From an uncultured Eubacteriales bacterium (lineage in GTDB: Bacteria > Bacillota > Clostridia > Oscillospirales > CAG-272): a stretch of DNA of 64,000 bases. The DNA lies in NCBI GenBank assembly GCA_934481515.1, contig CAKSPO010000005.1, positions 1 through 64,000 on the forward strand, written 5' to 3'. Positions 38,316-48,369 of this stretch are shown here, piece by piece (within the stretch, counting starts at the first letter, position 1; each line of letters opens with the position of its first letter). The notes beneath the pieces were generated by a model. That model saw only the letters and a list, made by a program, of their open reading frames with translations. It had not been told where the DNA came from and did not search any database. The translations under genes and the position numbers were made by a program.

Positions 38316-39521
38316 TCAGAAGAGAGTGATATTTTTTGGGTCGAGCAACGGATCTTCCGGTTCCAGCAACAGATACAGGTGCAGCCTTTCGGGGACAACG
38401 GCAACATCGGAGGAAAGACGGGGATCCGGCTTCAGTGTCATGTCAAAAACCAGCGCTCCGTCCGGCGCTTCGGTGACAGAATACGAGCGGAACGCGGGAT
38501 GATCTGCAAAGTAACGGATGTCTTCCGGCGGTTCTTTTTCGATCGGCTCTTCTTCGATCGGCTCCCGGACAGCGCTGTCTGTTCCGGAAGGCTTCTGTTC
38601 CGATGCTTTCGACGGAAGCGGTTGCAGTTCTTCCGAAAATTCGGTGTCCGGCGCGGTCGGTTCTCCGGCGTCATTTTCCTGCATGGCAATGACGGGGCAC
38701 TCTTTTTCGTCTGCGGTTGTTTCTCCTGAGACTTCCGGAGCATCCGGGGCGGCAGCGGTCCACGGGAAACGGCATAGGGAGTCTTGCTGCAGGCGCAAGA
38801 GGACGGAAACGGCTTTTTCTGACGGGGGAATGTCCTGCCGGGAATCCGAATCGCACCCCATCGCCGCCATGGTGCCGGTGCGGCGGCGGATGGTAAGAAA
38901 CGCGCAAAGCAGGAATGCGGTCAACCGCTTCCATTCGATATCCGAAAAATTCAGCGGCAGCATGGGGACAGACGAAGCCGTTCCGAGCCGGCAACCGGTA
39001 AAATTGGCGACCAGCTGCAAAAGCGTGTACAGGCTGACCTGTTCTTCGGAGAAAAAGATCCGGTTTATATAGTAGAACAGTTCTTCCAGTTTCGCGGGAA
39101 CCGTGGTGCGCAGGCGGTCACGGCGGGACGAAAACGGAGAAAGCAGCTCGGTTTCCTGCATCAGCGAGATGGATTCTGCCAGCCTCACGGGAGGGAGCGG
39201 AATCCGCACCGCGACAAGAAGCCCGGCGGCAGGCAGCAATTGGGGAAACAAAAGCAGAGACGCACCGGAACCGCATGCGACGACGCGATAAGCGTCCGTC
39301 GGGAGAAACGGCTTTTTCATTAAACGTTTTGACGGAATGCTCAGGCGGTAGATTTCCGTCAGCGGTTTTCCGCGTGTGATCCGGACACCGCGGGCAGCCA
39401 GTACACGGTAGGAATCGGCGGTGTCAAGAATGAGAAGATCATCAAAAAAAGCTCTGCCGTGCGGCTCGTTTTTTCCTTGCCGGAAAGTAATTTCCGGCAC
39501 ATAACTCTTTACTCTTTCCAT
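38316..39521 (-). CDS. Hypothetical protein with a proline/glutamate-rich linker
   Basis: This protein of about 401 residues has no family I recognise. The N-terminal 240 residues look globular (MERVKSYVPEITFRQGKN, LMKKPFLPTDAYRVVACGSG). A long linker rich in Glu, Pro and Ser (about residues 265-350, with EEEPIEKEPPE) leads to a short beta-rich end (DGALVFDMTLKPDPRLSS). No signal peptide is seen, so it should be cytoplasmic. The start is uncertain: the ATG at 39521 has only a weak site. It follows the NERD gene by a few tens of bases and is probably co-transcribed with it. Confidence 0.65.
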   Translation of the reverse strand: MERVKSYVPEITFRQGKNEPHGRAFFDDLLILDTADSYRVLAARGVRITRGKPLTEIYRLSIPSKRLMKKPFLPTDAYRVVACGSGASLLLFPQLLPAAGLLVAVRIPLPPVRLAESISLMQETELLSPFSSRRDRLRTTVPAKLEELFYYINRIFFSEEQVSLYTLLQLVANFTGCRLGTASSVPMLPLNFSDIEWKRLTAFLLCAFLTIRRRTGTMAAMGCDSDSRQDIPPSEKAVSVLLRLQQDSLCRFPWTAAAPDAPEVSGETTADEKECPVIAMQENDAGEPTAPDTEFSEELQPLPSKASEQKPSGTDSAVREPIEEEPIEKEPPEDIRYFADHPAFRSYSVTEAPDGALVFDMTLKPDPRLSSDVAVVPERLHLYLLLEPEDPLLDPKNITLF

Positions 39522-39557
39522 GATTATCAAAAATTGTCTTTTTCGGGGAATCAAACC

Positions 39558-40379
39558 TCAGAATACGATGTGGTTGATACGGTTCAGTGCAATTTTCCGG
39601 TAGCTGCCGTCGAGACATCCGACGGTAAAAACCGTATCTTTGTTGTAATAAACGCCGGTGGCACCGTTGGTATAGGTCACAAGCAACCGGTCCCGCAGAA
39701 GGAGCGGCTGATGCTCGGCACTCAGGTAACGCAGGCAGGTGGTGTCGATGCGCACCTTTGCACCCTCTTTGGTATAGCAGTCAAAAAAGCAGTCCGCAAG
39801 AATTCCCTTGCAGAATTCGCTCTCTTCGCTGTAAAAACGGGTACATCGAAGAATGCGGGAGGGATCCGGCGGGTTTGCCGCGGAAGCCTTTTTTGCTCTT
39901 GCCGTGCTTTTGATGAAGGATACCATCCGCTCTGTTTTCATCAGGGCAATCCCCTCCGATTCCTCCGGCAGGCGCAGAACGCAGTCCGGCTCCGCAAAGA
40001 CCACCATGCCGGTCACGGGGCTTTCGATTCCGTAAAAATCGCACAGGGCGGACAGAAACTGCCGGGTGGTTCCGACGGGGCTTTTCAGCTTTTTCTTTAC
40101 GCCGTTTTCCTTCAGCTGGCAGAAGTCTCCGCCCTCCCGGACGATTTCTCCTTTCCAATACTTGACCTCCAGAACGAACAGCACCCCTTTTTCCAGAACG
40201 GCAAAATCCTTCTCAAGGTACAGCTTTTTATGCGGGACGACCACGTTCCGGATGACACAGTCAAAATTTTCGCAGAGAATCCGGTAGATGACCTCCTCTC
40301 CGTCCGCGCCGAAGCGCTCGATTTCCTCCTGCTCCGGCAGTTTTTCGGCGCCGGCACGCCGCCAGATGGTTCCGAACAT
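39558..40379 (-). CDS. NERD-domain protein (putative nuclease-related)
   Basis: This protein of 273 residues from the ATG at 40379 (GGAGG eight bases upstream) contains a NERD domain, a PD-(D/E)XK-like fold. The core residues lie in KDFAVLEKGVLFVLEVKYWK, with the Asp, Glu and Lys expected in the active site, followed by GTTRQFLSALCDF. The C-terminal 80 residues show no recognised domain. NERD proteins are common, poorly studied, and often linked to DNA processing or defence; no defence genes are near. A longer reading upstream lacks a start site. Confidence 0.8.
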   Translation of the reverse strand: MFGTIWRRAGAEKLPEQEEIERFGADGEEVIYRILCENFDCVIRNVVVPHKKLYLEKDFAVLEKGVLFVLEVKYWKGEIVREGGDFCQLKENGVKKKLKSPVGTTRQFLSALCDFYGIESPVTGMVVFAEPDCVLRLPEESEGIALMKTERMVSFIKSTARAKKASAANPPDPSRILRCTRFYSEESEFCKGILADCFFDCYTKEGAKVRIDTTCLRYLSAEHQPLLLRDRLLVTYTNGATGVYYNKDTVFTVGCLDGSYRKIALNRINHIVF

Positions 40380-40665
40380 CCGGATGACCTCCTTTCCTGT
40401 CTCCGGAGCCGGCAACGTGCATCGGCGAATCCGGAGGGTATAAAGCAACAGAAGCGCTTGCACGATCTTTTTTTGCCGGAGCTTCGCACGCGGGAACGGA
40501 TGTGTGGCTCCGGAAAAAATACGCAAAAACGCTTCTTTATCTGTTTTACGGGTTGCGTATACCGCATCCTTTCTGTTTTGTCAATCCTTCACAAATGAAA
40601 CACCAAAAAGAGGAAATGCGGTACAATGGAATACCTTACGGTCGCACTGCTTTTCCGGCGCTCTT

Positions 40666-41448
40666 TCAGACTTCCGCTCCGGGGATGTCTCCGACTCCGT
40701 TCAGCACCAGGCGCGGGCGGTAGGGGAACTTTTTGATCTCCTCTTTGGAGGTCACGCCGGAGAGCACAAGCACCGTATCCAGACCGGTCTCGATTCCGGC
40801 GACGATATCGGTATCCATCCGGTCACCGATCATGACCGCATCCGCCGAGTGAACGCCGAGAATCCGCAAACCGGTGCGCATCATCAGCGGGTTCGGCTTT
40901 CCGACAAAATATGCCTGCTGACCGGTTGCCATCTCGATGGGGGAGATCATGGCGCGGCAGGCGGGGATGATTCCGTCCTCGGAAGGACCGGTAAGGTCGC
41001 TGTTGGTACCGATGAGCTTGGCACCGCGGGAGACCAGGCGCACTGCCTTGAGGATGTTTTCGTAATTGTAGGTGTTGCCCTCTCCGATGATTACATAATC
41101 GGGATCAATGTCATTCATCGTAATGTTTTCATCGTGCAGCGCCATAATCAGCCCGGCTCCGCCGATCACATAAGCACTGCAGTTCGGTGCCTGATTGCGG
41201 ATGAAGCGCGCGGTTGCCAGTGCGCTGGTATAAAAGTGGCTTTCATCCACATCCAACCCCATTCGGTGGAGCTTCTGCTGCAATTCCCGCGGAGAGCGCT
41301 CCGAGGAATTGGTCAGGAACAGAAAATTTTTGTTTTCCCGGTAGAGCCATTCCACAAACTCCTTGACGCCGGGCAAAAGGCGGTTCCCATGGTAGATCAC
41401 GCCGTCCATATCACAGATAAAGCCTTTTTTCTTTCTCAGTTCTTCCAT
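40666..41448 (-). CDS. HAD-IIA family sugar phosphatase (NagD-like)
   Basis: This 260-residue protein is a HAD phosphatase of the IIA subfamily, with a large C2 cap. Motif I is ICDMDGVIYHG, motif II LFLTNSSERS, the lysine lies in VGKPNPLMM, and motif IV is MIGDRMDTDIVAG. Members hydrolyse small phosphorylated sugars or nucleotides; the substrate here is not predictable. Its own promoter lies at 41542-41570. The following gap to the NERD gene (about 285 bases) has no gene. Confidence 0.93.
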   Translation of the reverse strand: MEELRKKKGFICDMDGVIYHGNRLLPGVKEFVEWLYRENKNFLFLTNSSERSPRELQQKLHRMGLDVDESHFYTSALATARFIRNQAPNCSAYVIGGAGLIMALHDENITMNDIDPDYVIIGEGNTYNYENILKAVRLVSRGAKLIGTNSDLTGPSEDGIIPACRAMISPIEMATGQQAYFVGKPNPLMMRTGLRILGVHSADAVMIGDRMDTDIVAGIETGLDTVLVLSGVTSKEEIKKFPYRPRLVLNGVGDIPGAEV

Positions 41449-41541
41449 GTTTTCCTCTCCTCTTCCTGCTTGCCGCTCTGCCGCGATCCGGATTCCGCCG
41501 ATGAGCGGTTTTCGGCTCCGCGGACAACATCATTCTTTTTT

Positions 41542-41570
41542 ATTATACCATATTTTGCGGTGATTTGCAA
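41542..41570 (-). promoter_or_regulatory. Promoter of the HAD phosphatase gene
   Basis: On the minus strand TTGCAA and TATAAT are spaced by 17 bases, about 95 bases before the start codon. Confidence 0.7.
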
Positions 41571-41619
41571 GTCTGTGCAGGAAATTTTTGCGAAAAAAGG
41601 GCAATCGGGAAGGGGAATT

Positions 41620-42516
41620 TCAGGCAAACGCGGAACGGTAGGCGAGCGGAGAGCATCCGTAGCGCGCGCGGAAGGCGGTGGAAAAATAATCCGCCGTCTC
41701 AAAGCCGCAGGAATATGCAATGTCCTTGACCTGCCGGTGTGTGGTGCGGAGCAGCTCTGCCGCAACGGAGAGGCGGGCGTTCCGGATTTCCGTTGCGATT
41801 CCGTGCCCCCGTGCCGCGGAGAACAGGTGCTGCAGGTGCGACGTGCTGACAAAGCAGGCGTCTGCCACGTCGCGGACGGAAATGGGAGAGGTCGCGTTTT
41901 TCCGGATATAATCCAGCGCGGGAACGAGACATGCCGAGGTCTGACCGGGCGACGGCAGATACGGGGAAAGCTCCGATTCCGGAAGGGAGAGGAGCGACCG
42001 GCGGAGCAGTGCGGCAAGAAGTCCGAGATAGACGCGCAGGGCGGGCAGGGCATCGTCAAAGCCGCCGGAAAGGGAGCAGTCCCGGAGACGGCACAGCTCC
42101 TGTATGGAACGGCACGTCTGCCCCGCAAGCGCACGTAGCACGCCCTCCCGGAGATCCCCGCGAAACTCCGCAGCGCAGACCGTCAGGAGCAGTCTGCCGT
42201 GCAGGACGACGGGAACCACAAATTCCCGCACCCCGCAGTAGCAGGTCATCACCCTTGCAGCTCCGTCCGAAAGGCGCCGCCGGTAGGCATCCTCCCGCAG
42301 GCGGACGCAGCGGCGGTGCAACCGCGGATTTTGCTTGACGGCAAGGCAGAATGCGTTTTCCCGCCATCGGTTCCGGGCACGGAGGGCACCGAGTCCTGCA
42401 CGCGGAAGCAGGTCATAGGGGTCTCCGACGATGAGGTGCCAGCCGAAATCCTTTTCCAGCCGGTCGGCATAGTGCAGAATTTCTTCTGTCCCGACCGTTC
42501 CGAGCGAATCACACAA
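41620..42516 (-). CDS. PocR-domain AraC family regulator
   Basis: The N-terminal half resembles the PocR ligand-binding domain: a LHYADRLEKDFGWHL-type start, a run of basic residues with cysteine (HRRCVRLREDAYRRR), and MTCYCGVREFVVPV. The C-terminal 100 residues are an AraC double helix-turn-helix (VRDVADACFVSTSHLQHLF; VKDIAYSCGFETADYFSTAF). A TTG at 42516 with GGAGG seven bases upstream is the likely start, giving 298 residues; a 5' extension is open but unlikely. It is divergent from the FAD oxidoreductase gene, with overlapping promoters at 42557-42585, and probably controls it. Confidence 0.87.
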   Translation of the reverse strand: MCDSLGTVGTEEILHYADRLEKDFGWHLIVGDPYDLLPRAGLGALRARNRWRENAFCLAVKQNPRLHRRCVRLREDAYRRRLSDGAARVMTCYCGVREFVVPVVLHGRLLLTVCAAEFRGDLREGVLRALAGQTCRSIQELCRLRDCSLSGGFDDALPALRVYLGLLAALLRRSLLSLPESELSPYLPSPGQTSACLVPALDYIRKNATSPISVRDVADACFVSTSHLQHLFSAARGHGIATEIRNARLSVAAELLRTTHRQVKDIAYSCGFETADYFSTAFRARYGCSPLAYRSAFA

Positions 42517-42556
42517 AACAAAACCTCCAAAGCACAAAATCAAAGTTTTCAGGTCT

Positions 42557-42585
42557 ATTATAGTGCTATAATGAGTCTGCGTCAA
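42557..42585 (-). promoter_or_regulatory. Divergent promoter with palindromic overlapping -10 elements
   Basis: On the minus strand TTGACG and TATAAT are spaced by 17 bases. The -10 region is part of ATTATAGTGCTATAAT (42557-42572), whose two arms are inverted copies, so a plus-strand TATAAT at 42567-42572 faces the oxidoreductase gene. The plus-strand -35 is poor, as expected for an activator-dependent promoter. Confidence 0.7.
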
Positions 42586-42658
42586 GTGAAACTTTTCTTT
42601 TGTGCAAATTTTTCAAAACAAATCCATAGAATCTATGGAGTCTTGGGAGGGAAGAAGC

Positions 42659-45019
42659 ATGGAAACCATCTGGTTGGATGCCGTTGCATTTCCGACGCGC
42701 GGCGGCTGGAAGAAGGAAACGCAGTTTGTGCGGGAGATGGGGCAGGCGTATCTGATTGCCTGCGACCGCCCCGGCGTTCCCGTCGCGGACGCGGAACAGA
42801 AATTTTCCGTCCGTGACGGCGGGAATTACCGTTTCTGGGTGCGGACGAAAAACTGGAAGCTCCCGGAGGCACCGGGAACCTTTACACTGGCGGCGGACGG
42901 CAGGGAGCTTGGAGCTGTTTGCGGACGGAAGCCGAACACGCGCTGGTACTGGGAGCTTGCCGGGAACACTGCACTGCTGCCCGGAGAGCATCTTCTGTCG
43001 GTACGGGACAAAACCGGCTGGCTCGCCCGTTTTTCGTCGGTCGTGATTACGAATGACCTTGATTTTGTTCCGTCGCCGGAAACAGAACGGATGCTCTCGG
43101 AGAGAGCGGAAATCCGGGGTGAGCGCCGGGACATCCGGCGCTCGGACGGATGGGATTTTGTGGTGGTCGGAGCCGGTCCCGGGGGAATTCCCGCCGCGGT
43201 CAGCGCCGCCCGTGCGGGGCTTCGTGTGGCATTGCTGGAAGCCAATTCCGAAGTCGGCGGGAATGCGAGCGACGAGGGCACCATAGGTCTGGACGGTGCC
43301 GGGGCGCAGAATCCCGGCTGGAACGAAACCGGAATTTCCGACGAGGTGCGGCAGATCCGGAAAAAGGAGAACCTGACCTGGCAGGGGGCGCTGGAGCGCA
43401 TTCTTTTTGCGGAGCCGAATGTCACGGTTTTCACGGATACGCTCTGTATCGACGCGAAAAAGGAAGGGAACCGGATCTGCTCGGTGCTCTGTGTCAACAC
43501 GCTGACGGGGGAGCGGACGGAGTTTTGCGGGGCGTTGTTTGCGGATTGCTCCGGAGACGGGTGGCTCGGCTATTATGCCGGAGCAAAATACCGCATCGGG
43601 CGGGAAGCCGCCGCGGAGACCGGAGAAGCGTCCGCCCCGGTGTCTGCCGATACCGATACCATGAGCGGATGCGCCTGCGGAAAAACCGCGGAAGGCGGGA
43701 TCAAACGCGCTTACTATGCCGCGGATGCCGGACATCCGGTTCCGTTTACACTCCCGTCGTGGGCGATTAAGCTTCCGGAGGGAGAGGCGCTCTGCCGCAG
43801 GGCAAACGAGATCAGCCGTGCGGAGTGGTGGCTGGAAAATTCCAACGACTATGACGATCTCTTTGATGCAGAGCATACCCGCGACACGCTGGTCCGGCTC
43901 GCGCTCGGATATTTTGACTGGATGAAGAATTCCGGCAACCGGCGGGAGGAAATGAAAAATTATGAGCTGCGGGAGCTGGCGCTCTATCATGCAAAGCGGG
44001 AGAACCGGCGGCTGATCGGCGATTATGTTCTGACCGAGGAGGACTGCGTCACAGGCAGAAGCTTCCCCGATGCCGTCAGCTATGCGGGCTGGCCGATCGA
44101 TCTGCACCATGTCCGCGGCATCTACTCCGGCGCGGAGGGCGCGTTTTACCGGAATCTCCACATCCGCATTGCCGAAATTCCGTACCGGTGTCTTTATTCG
44201 GTCAACCGCTCCAACCTGTTTTTTGCTTCCCGCTGCGCGTCCTTCACGCATGTCGCGCTCGGAACCGCGCGGGTGGAATCCACGCTTGCAACGCTCGGGC
44301 AGGTCATCGGAACGGCGGTAGCCTTCTGCAAGACCTACGGAATTTCCCCGCGGGAGGTCGGCAGGAGTCATATGGAGGAGCTTCGTCAGCGGCTTCTGCG
44401 GGACGATCTGACCGTTCCCGGCATCCGCAATGCCGATCCGGAGGATCTGGCGCGGGACGCGGCCGTTAAGGCGAGCTCCTCCGCGGCGCTGGAGCCGATG
44501 GAATCCGTCCGGGATCCGTTCATCCGGGAGCATCTTCCGAAGGAATATTTCCATTCCGACGGGACGCTTTGCGCGGATGCGCCCATCCGGACCGACCGCG
44601 AGGGCAGGATCCTCTCTGCCTGTGCGCCGGAAAACGTCATTGACGGGAGCATTCGGGGCACGGTTGCGGAATCGCATGGCTGGTATACGGAAGCGGCGTT
44701 GCCGCAGAGCCTGACCCTGACGCTGAAAAAGCCTTCCCGCATCCGCGAGGTGCAGCTGACCGCAGATACCGACCTGACCTATCCGCGCTATTCTTACGGC
44801 GCACAGAGGGAATACCCCAAAACGGCGGAGCATGTCACGGCAGAGGTTTTGTGCGCGGACGGGTGGAAGAAGGTCGGCGAAAAAACGGACAACTGCCTGC
44901 GGCAGATGCGCTTTTCTTTCCCGCCGGTACAGGCCCAGGCGGTGCGGGTCACGGTGCTCAAATCTGCCGGAGAGAATGTTGCAAAGCTGTTGGAGGTACG
45001 GATTTACGGCGAGAAGTGA
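42659..45019 (+). CDS. FAD-dependent oxidoreductase with a C-terminal discoidin-like domain
   Basis: This 786-residue protein begins with a beta-rich domain (residues 1-150, with GNYRFWVRTKNWK), followed by an FAD_oxidored core (FVVVGAGPGGIPAAVSAARAG near 166-186, then LLEANSEVGGNASDEGT), and ends with an F5/8 type C-like domain from about residue 640 (ENVIDGS, LPQSLTLTLKKPSRIREVQL). No signal peptide is seen. Similar proteins occur in polysaccharide-use loci; the substrate is not known. The ATG follows GGGAGG. The gene diverges from a PocR/AraC regulator that likely activates it. A terminator follows at 45164-45204. Confidence 0.88.
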   Translation: METIWLDAVAFPTRGGWKKETQFVREMGQAYLIACDRPGVPVADAEQKFSVRDGGNYRFWVRTKNWKLPEAPGTFTLAADGRELGAVCGRKPNTRWYWELAGNTALLPGEHLLSVRDKTGWLARFSSVVITNDLDFVPSPETERMLSERAEIRGERRDIRRSDGWDFVVVGAGPGGIPAAVSAARAGLRVALLEANSEVGGNASDEGTIGLDGAGAQNPGWNETGISDEVRQIRKKENLTWQGALERILFAEPNVTVFTDTLCIDAKKEGNRICSVLCVNTLTGERTEFCGALFADCSGDGWLGYYAGAKYRIGREAAAETGEASAPVSADTDTMSGCACGKTAEGGIKRAYYAADAGHPVPFTLPSWAIKLPEGEALCRRANEISRAEWWLENSNDYDDLFDAEHTRDTLVRLALGYFDWMKNSGNRREEMKNYELRELALYHAKRENRRLIGDYVLTEEDCVTGRSFPDAVSYAGWPIDLHHVRGIYSGAEGAFYRNLHIRIAEIPYRCLYSVNRSNLFFASRCASFTHVALGTARVESTLATLGQVIGTAVAFCKTYGISPREVGRSHMEELRQRLLRDDLTVPGIRNADPEDLARDAAVKASSSAALEPMESVRDPFIREHLPKEYFHSDGTLCADAPIRTDREGRILSACAPENVIDGSIRGTVAESHGWYTEAALPQSLTLTLKKPSRIREVQLTADTDLTYPRYSYGAQREYPKTAEHVTAEVLCADGWKKVGEKTDNCLRQMRFSFPPVQAQAVRVTVLKSAGENVAKLLEVRIYGEK

Positions 45020-45163
45020 GTTTTTGCCGCGGGCGTCCTTGCCGGAACGCCGTTCCGCAGTCCCTTTCCCGGGGGCTTGCAGACAGATTTGTACAGGCAA
45101 CCCGATCGGGTTGATTGCGGGGTGCCGGCTTTGCCGCTGCTGTTCGGCAGATCATAAAAACGC

Positions 45164-45204
45164 AAAAAACCGGTCGCACGCTTTCAGGGTGCAACCGGTT
45201 TTTG
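45164..45204. terminator. Terminator after the FAD oxidoreductase gene
   Basis: AAAACCGGTCGCAC and GTGCAACCGGTTTTT form a stem with one mismatch and a short loop, ending in T. It may also serve the minus-strand membrane gene that stops at 45243. Confidence 0.8.
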
Positions 45205-45242
45205 CTGTCCGGGTGTAAAATCCTTTTCGGAAGCGGAAACGA

Positions 45243-45623
45243 CTACCGTTTGTCGTTTTTGGGGTCTGTCTCTTCTGTGCTGCCTGCCTTTTCCGGTGGA
45301 TTTTCGGCTGGCTCCTTTCCGGGATGCTTCTTTTTCTGCTTCCGCACCTCCCATACTTTTTTCAGGGAGAGTGTGATGGCGATGCAGAGCGGAAAAAACG
45401 GGGTGAACGGTCCTGCCCAGAAGAGCATATATGCCGACGCAACCACCGAGCACCAGGTAAGATCAAACAGAAAATACAAGAGGTACCCGCCCCAGACCGG
45501 AAAGTACATGAGCACGACCACGACGGCAAACAGAATCAGCGTATGCACGTCCCGGCACTCCTCAAAGACCCATCGGAAGAAGTTCCGGAGCCTTTCTTTC
45601 AGTTTCGTTATCAGCCGTTTCAT
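45243..45623 (-). CDS. Small membrane protein of unknown function
   Basis: This 126-residue protein has a basic start, two or three hydrophobic segments (LILFAVVVVLMYFPVWGGYL; SVVASAYMLFWAGPFTPFF; and a short third), and a hydrophilic tail rich in Lys, Glu and Pro. No family recognised. AAAGGAA precedes the ATG. It follows valS by about 70 bases on the same strand, so it may be under the same T-box control. Confidence 0.7.
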   Translation of the reverse strand: MKRLITKLKERLRNFFRWVFEECRDVHTLILFAVVVVLMYFPVWGGYLLYFLFDLTWCSVVASAYMLFWAGPFTPFFPLCIAITLSLKKVWEVRKQKKKHPGKEPAENPPEKAGSTEETDPKNDKR

Positions 45624-45693
45624 CGGATTCCTTTCCCGGTTTTTGCCCGGAGCGGGGCATTCCGTCTTTTCGGATTTTTCGGAGCGGCGGTTG

Positions 45694-48351
45694 TTATTTC
45701 AGCTTGGCAAGGGCGGCGCGGACGCCTTCGAGGTTCTCCTGATATTTTGCAAGCTTGCCCCGTTCGGCTTCCACCACAGCGGCGGGAGCCTTGGCGACAA
45801 AGCCCTCGTTGGAAAGCTTTTTGCCGATGCGGTCGATCTCGCCCTCCAGCCGGATTGCTTCGGCACTGAGGCGGGCTTTTTCTTTTTCGGTGTCCACCAG
45901 CTCCGCGACGGGAAGAAATATGGTGGCGGAATCGGTGATGATCTGCACTGCGTTGTCCGCGGAAACGGTTTCCTCCGGGAAGGATGCCGCAACCTCAACG
46001 CCGGAGGCGGACGCGAGACGCGCAAAGAACGCATGTGTTGCGGGTCCGAAGGACTCCGGGTAGGCGGTGGCGATATAAACCCGTGCCTTGCGGGAAGGAG
46101 CCACGTTCATTTCATTCCGGCGCAGACGGATTGCCTTGATGGCGTCAATCACGCGGCGCATTTCCAGGGATTCCTCCGGGAAGTTCAACTTGTCGGAAGC
46201 CTTCGGATAGGCGGCGATGACAATGCTTTCGCTGTCTCCCTCGTGCGGCAGAGCCTGATAAATTTCCTCGGTAATGAAGGGCATGAAGGGATGAAGCAGC
46301 TTCAGCGTGCCGGTCAGGACAAAGCAAAGCACCTGCTGTGCCGTCCGGTTGCCGGCGCTTCCCTTGTCGGACAGGCGGCTCTTGGTCAGTTCGATATACC
46401 AGTCGCAGAAGATGTCCCAGACAAAATCATAGATGGCGCTCAGCGCGACGCCGATTTCATAATGATCCAGCGCGCCCGTGACGGTTGCGACCGTGCGGTT
46501 GTATTCGGTCAGAATCCACTTGTCCTCCGGGGAAAGCGTTTCCTTTGCGGGGAGCTCTGCCTTGGAGACGGTCAGATTCATGCGGACAAAGCGGGAGGCG
46601 TTCCAGAGCTTGTTGGCGAAATTGCGCGCCGCCTCCATTTTTTCTTCCGAGAAGCGCATGTCGTTTCCGGGGGAGTTTCCGGTGGAGAGGGCGAACCGGA
46701 GTGCGTCGGCGCCGTATCGGTCGATGATTTCCAAAGGATCGATGCCGTTGCCGAGGGACTTGGACATTTTGCGTCCCTGCGCGTCGCGCACAAGACCGTG
46801 AATGAACACGGTATGGAACGGCTCCCTGCCCATCTGCTCCAGTCCGGAGAAGATCATCCGGGCAACCCAGAAGAAGATGATGTCATACCCCGTGACGAGC
46901 ACGCTGGTGGGATAGTATTTGGCAAGCTCCGGGGTTTTTTCCGGCCAACCCATGGTGGAGAAGGGCCAGAGCGCGGAGGAGAACCAGGTGTCCAGCACAT
47001 CGCTTTCCTGCTCTACGCGGGAGCTTCCACACTTGGGGCAGACGGTGACATCCTCGCGGGAGACGGTCATTTCTCCGCAGTCGCGGCAGTAGAAGGCGGG
47101 AATGCGGTGCCCCCACCAGAGCTGGCGGGAGATGCACCAGTCGTGGACGTTTTCCATCCAGTTGATATAAATCTTGGAGAAGCGTTCCGGCTCAAACTTC
47201 ACCTTGCCGTTCCGGACGACCTCCAGGGCGGGCTTTGCCAGCGGTTCCATTTTTACAAACCACTGATCCGAGGTCATCGGCTCCACGGTGGTATGGCAGC
47301 GGTAGCAGGTGCCGACATTGTGCACATGCGGTTCCACGCGGAGCAGGTAGCCTTCGGCTTCCAGATCGGCAACCAGAGCGCGCCGTGCCTCGTATCGGTC
47401 CATGCCCTCATACTTGCCGCCGTAGGCGTTGATGGTCGCGTCGTCGTTCATGACCTTGATGATGGGAAGGTTGTGGCGCTGACCGACCAGAAAGTCGTTG
47501 GGGTCGTGTGCCGGCGTGATCTTGACACAGCCGGTACCGAAGCCGATCTCGACATATTCGTCGGCGATGACGGGAATCTCTCTTCCGACGATCGGAAGAA
47601 TCAGCGTTTTTCCGATCAGATGCCGGTTTGCTTCGTCGTTCGGGTTGACTGCCACGGCGGTGTCGCCGAACATGGTCTCAGGTCTTGTGGTGGCAACCTC
47701 CACAAAGCCGTCCTCCCCCTTGATGGGGTAGCGGATGTGCCAGAAGGAGCCGTTCTGCTCGGTATATTCAACCTCTGCGTCGGAGAGCGCCGTGATGCAC
47801 TTGGGGCACCAGTTGATGATGCGGTTACCGCGGTAGATCAAACCTTTTTCATAAAGGTTGACAAAGACCTCGCGTACTGCGCGGGAGCAGCCTTCGTCGA
47901 AGGTGAAGCGCTGACGGCTCCAGTCGCAGGAAGCGCCGAGCTTCTTGAGCTGACCGGTGATCCGGGCTTCATATTTGTCCTTCCACTGCCAGACGCGCTC
48001 CAGAAATTTTTCGCGTCCGAGGTCATACCGGGTCAGGTTTTCCTCCACGCGCAGGCGCTCCTCCACCTTGATCTGCGTGGCGATGCCGGCATGGTCGGTT
48101 CCGGGAACCCAGAGCGTATTGTAGCCCTGCATCCGCTTGTAGCGGACGAGGATGTCCTGAAGCGTTTCGTCCAGCGCGTGCCCCATGTGGAGCTGTCCCG
48201 TCACGTTGGGGGGCGGAATGACGACCGAAAAGGACTCGGCGGGATTGTTGACATCGGGTGTAAAATAGCCTTTTTCACACCACGTCCGGTAGATCCGATC
48301 CTCAAACTCCGAGGGAGCATAGGTTTTCGGCAATTCGTTGTACTGATCCAT
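45694..48351 (-). CDS. valS: Valyl-tRNA synthetase
   Basis: ValS charges tRNA-Val and edits misactivated threonine. From the ATG at 48351 (GGAGG five bases upstream) it has 885 residues: class I motif variant [13 protein letters not shown] near residue 54, the editing domain with [26 protein letters not shown] near residue 528, an anticodon-binding domain and a C-terminal coiled-coil arm ([20 protein letters not shown]). A longer in-frame reading runs through the leader and is rejected. A T-box leader with a GUC specifier precedes it. Confidence 0.97.
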   Translation of the reverse strand: MDQYNELPKTYAPSEFEDRIYRTWCEKGYFTPDVNNPAESFSVVIPPPNVTGQLHMGHALDETLQDILVRYKRMQGYNTLWVPGTDHAGIATQIKVEERLRVEENLTRYDLGREKFLERVWQWKDKYEARITGQLKKLGASCDWSRQRFTFDEGCSRAVREVFVNLYEKGLIYRGNRIINWCPKCITALSDAEVEYTEQNGSFWHIRYPIKGEDGFVEVATTRPETMFGDTAVAVNPNDEANRHLIGKTLILPIVGREIPVIADEYVEIGFGTGCVKITPAHDPNDFLVGQRHNLPIIKVMNDDATINAYGGKYEGMDRYEARRALVADLEAEGYLLRVEPHVHNVGTCYRCHTTVEPMTSDQWFVKMEPLAKPALEVVRNGKVKFEPERFSKIYINWMENVHDWCISRQLWWGHRIPAFYCRDCGEMTVSREDVTVCPKCGSSRVEQESDVLDTWFSSALWPFSTMGWPEKTPELAKYYPTSVLVTGYDIIFFWVARMIFSGLEQMGREPFHTVFIHGLVRDAQGRKMSKSLGNGIDPLEIIDRYGADALRFALSTGNSPGNDMRFSEEKMEAARNFANKLWNASRFVRMNLTVSKAELPAKETLSPEDKWILTEYNRTVATVTGALDHYEIGVALSAIYDFVWDIFCDWYIELTKSRLSDKGSAGNRTAQQVLCFVLTGTLKLLHPFMPFITEEIYQALPHEGDSESIVIAAYPKASDKLNFPEESLEMRRVIDAIKAIRLRRNEMNVAPSRKARVYIATAYPESFGPATHAFFARLASASGVEVAASFPEETVSADNAVQIITDSATIFLPVAELVDTEKEKARLSAEAIRLEGEIDRIGKKLSNEGFVAKAPAAVVEAERGKLAKYQENLEGVRAALAKLK

Positions 48352-48369
48352 AAAAACCTCCGAAAAAAT

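Noticed and set aside
42566..45100. An 844-codon minus-strand frame antisense to the FAD oxidoreductase
   Set aside because: It covers the whole plus-strand gene in an Arg- and Pro-rich reading; the plus-strand frame has FAD motifs and a good start site.
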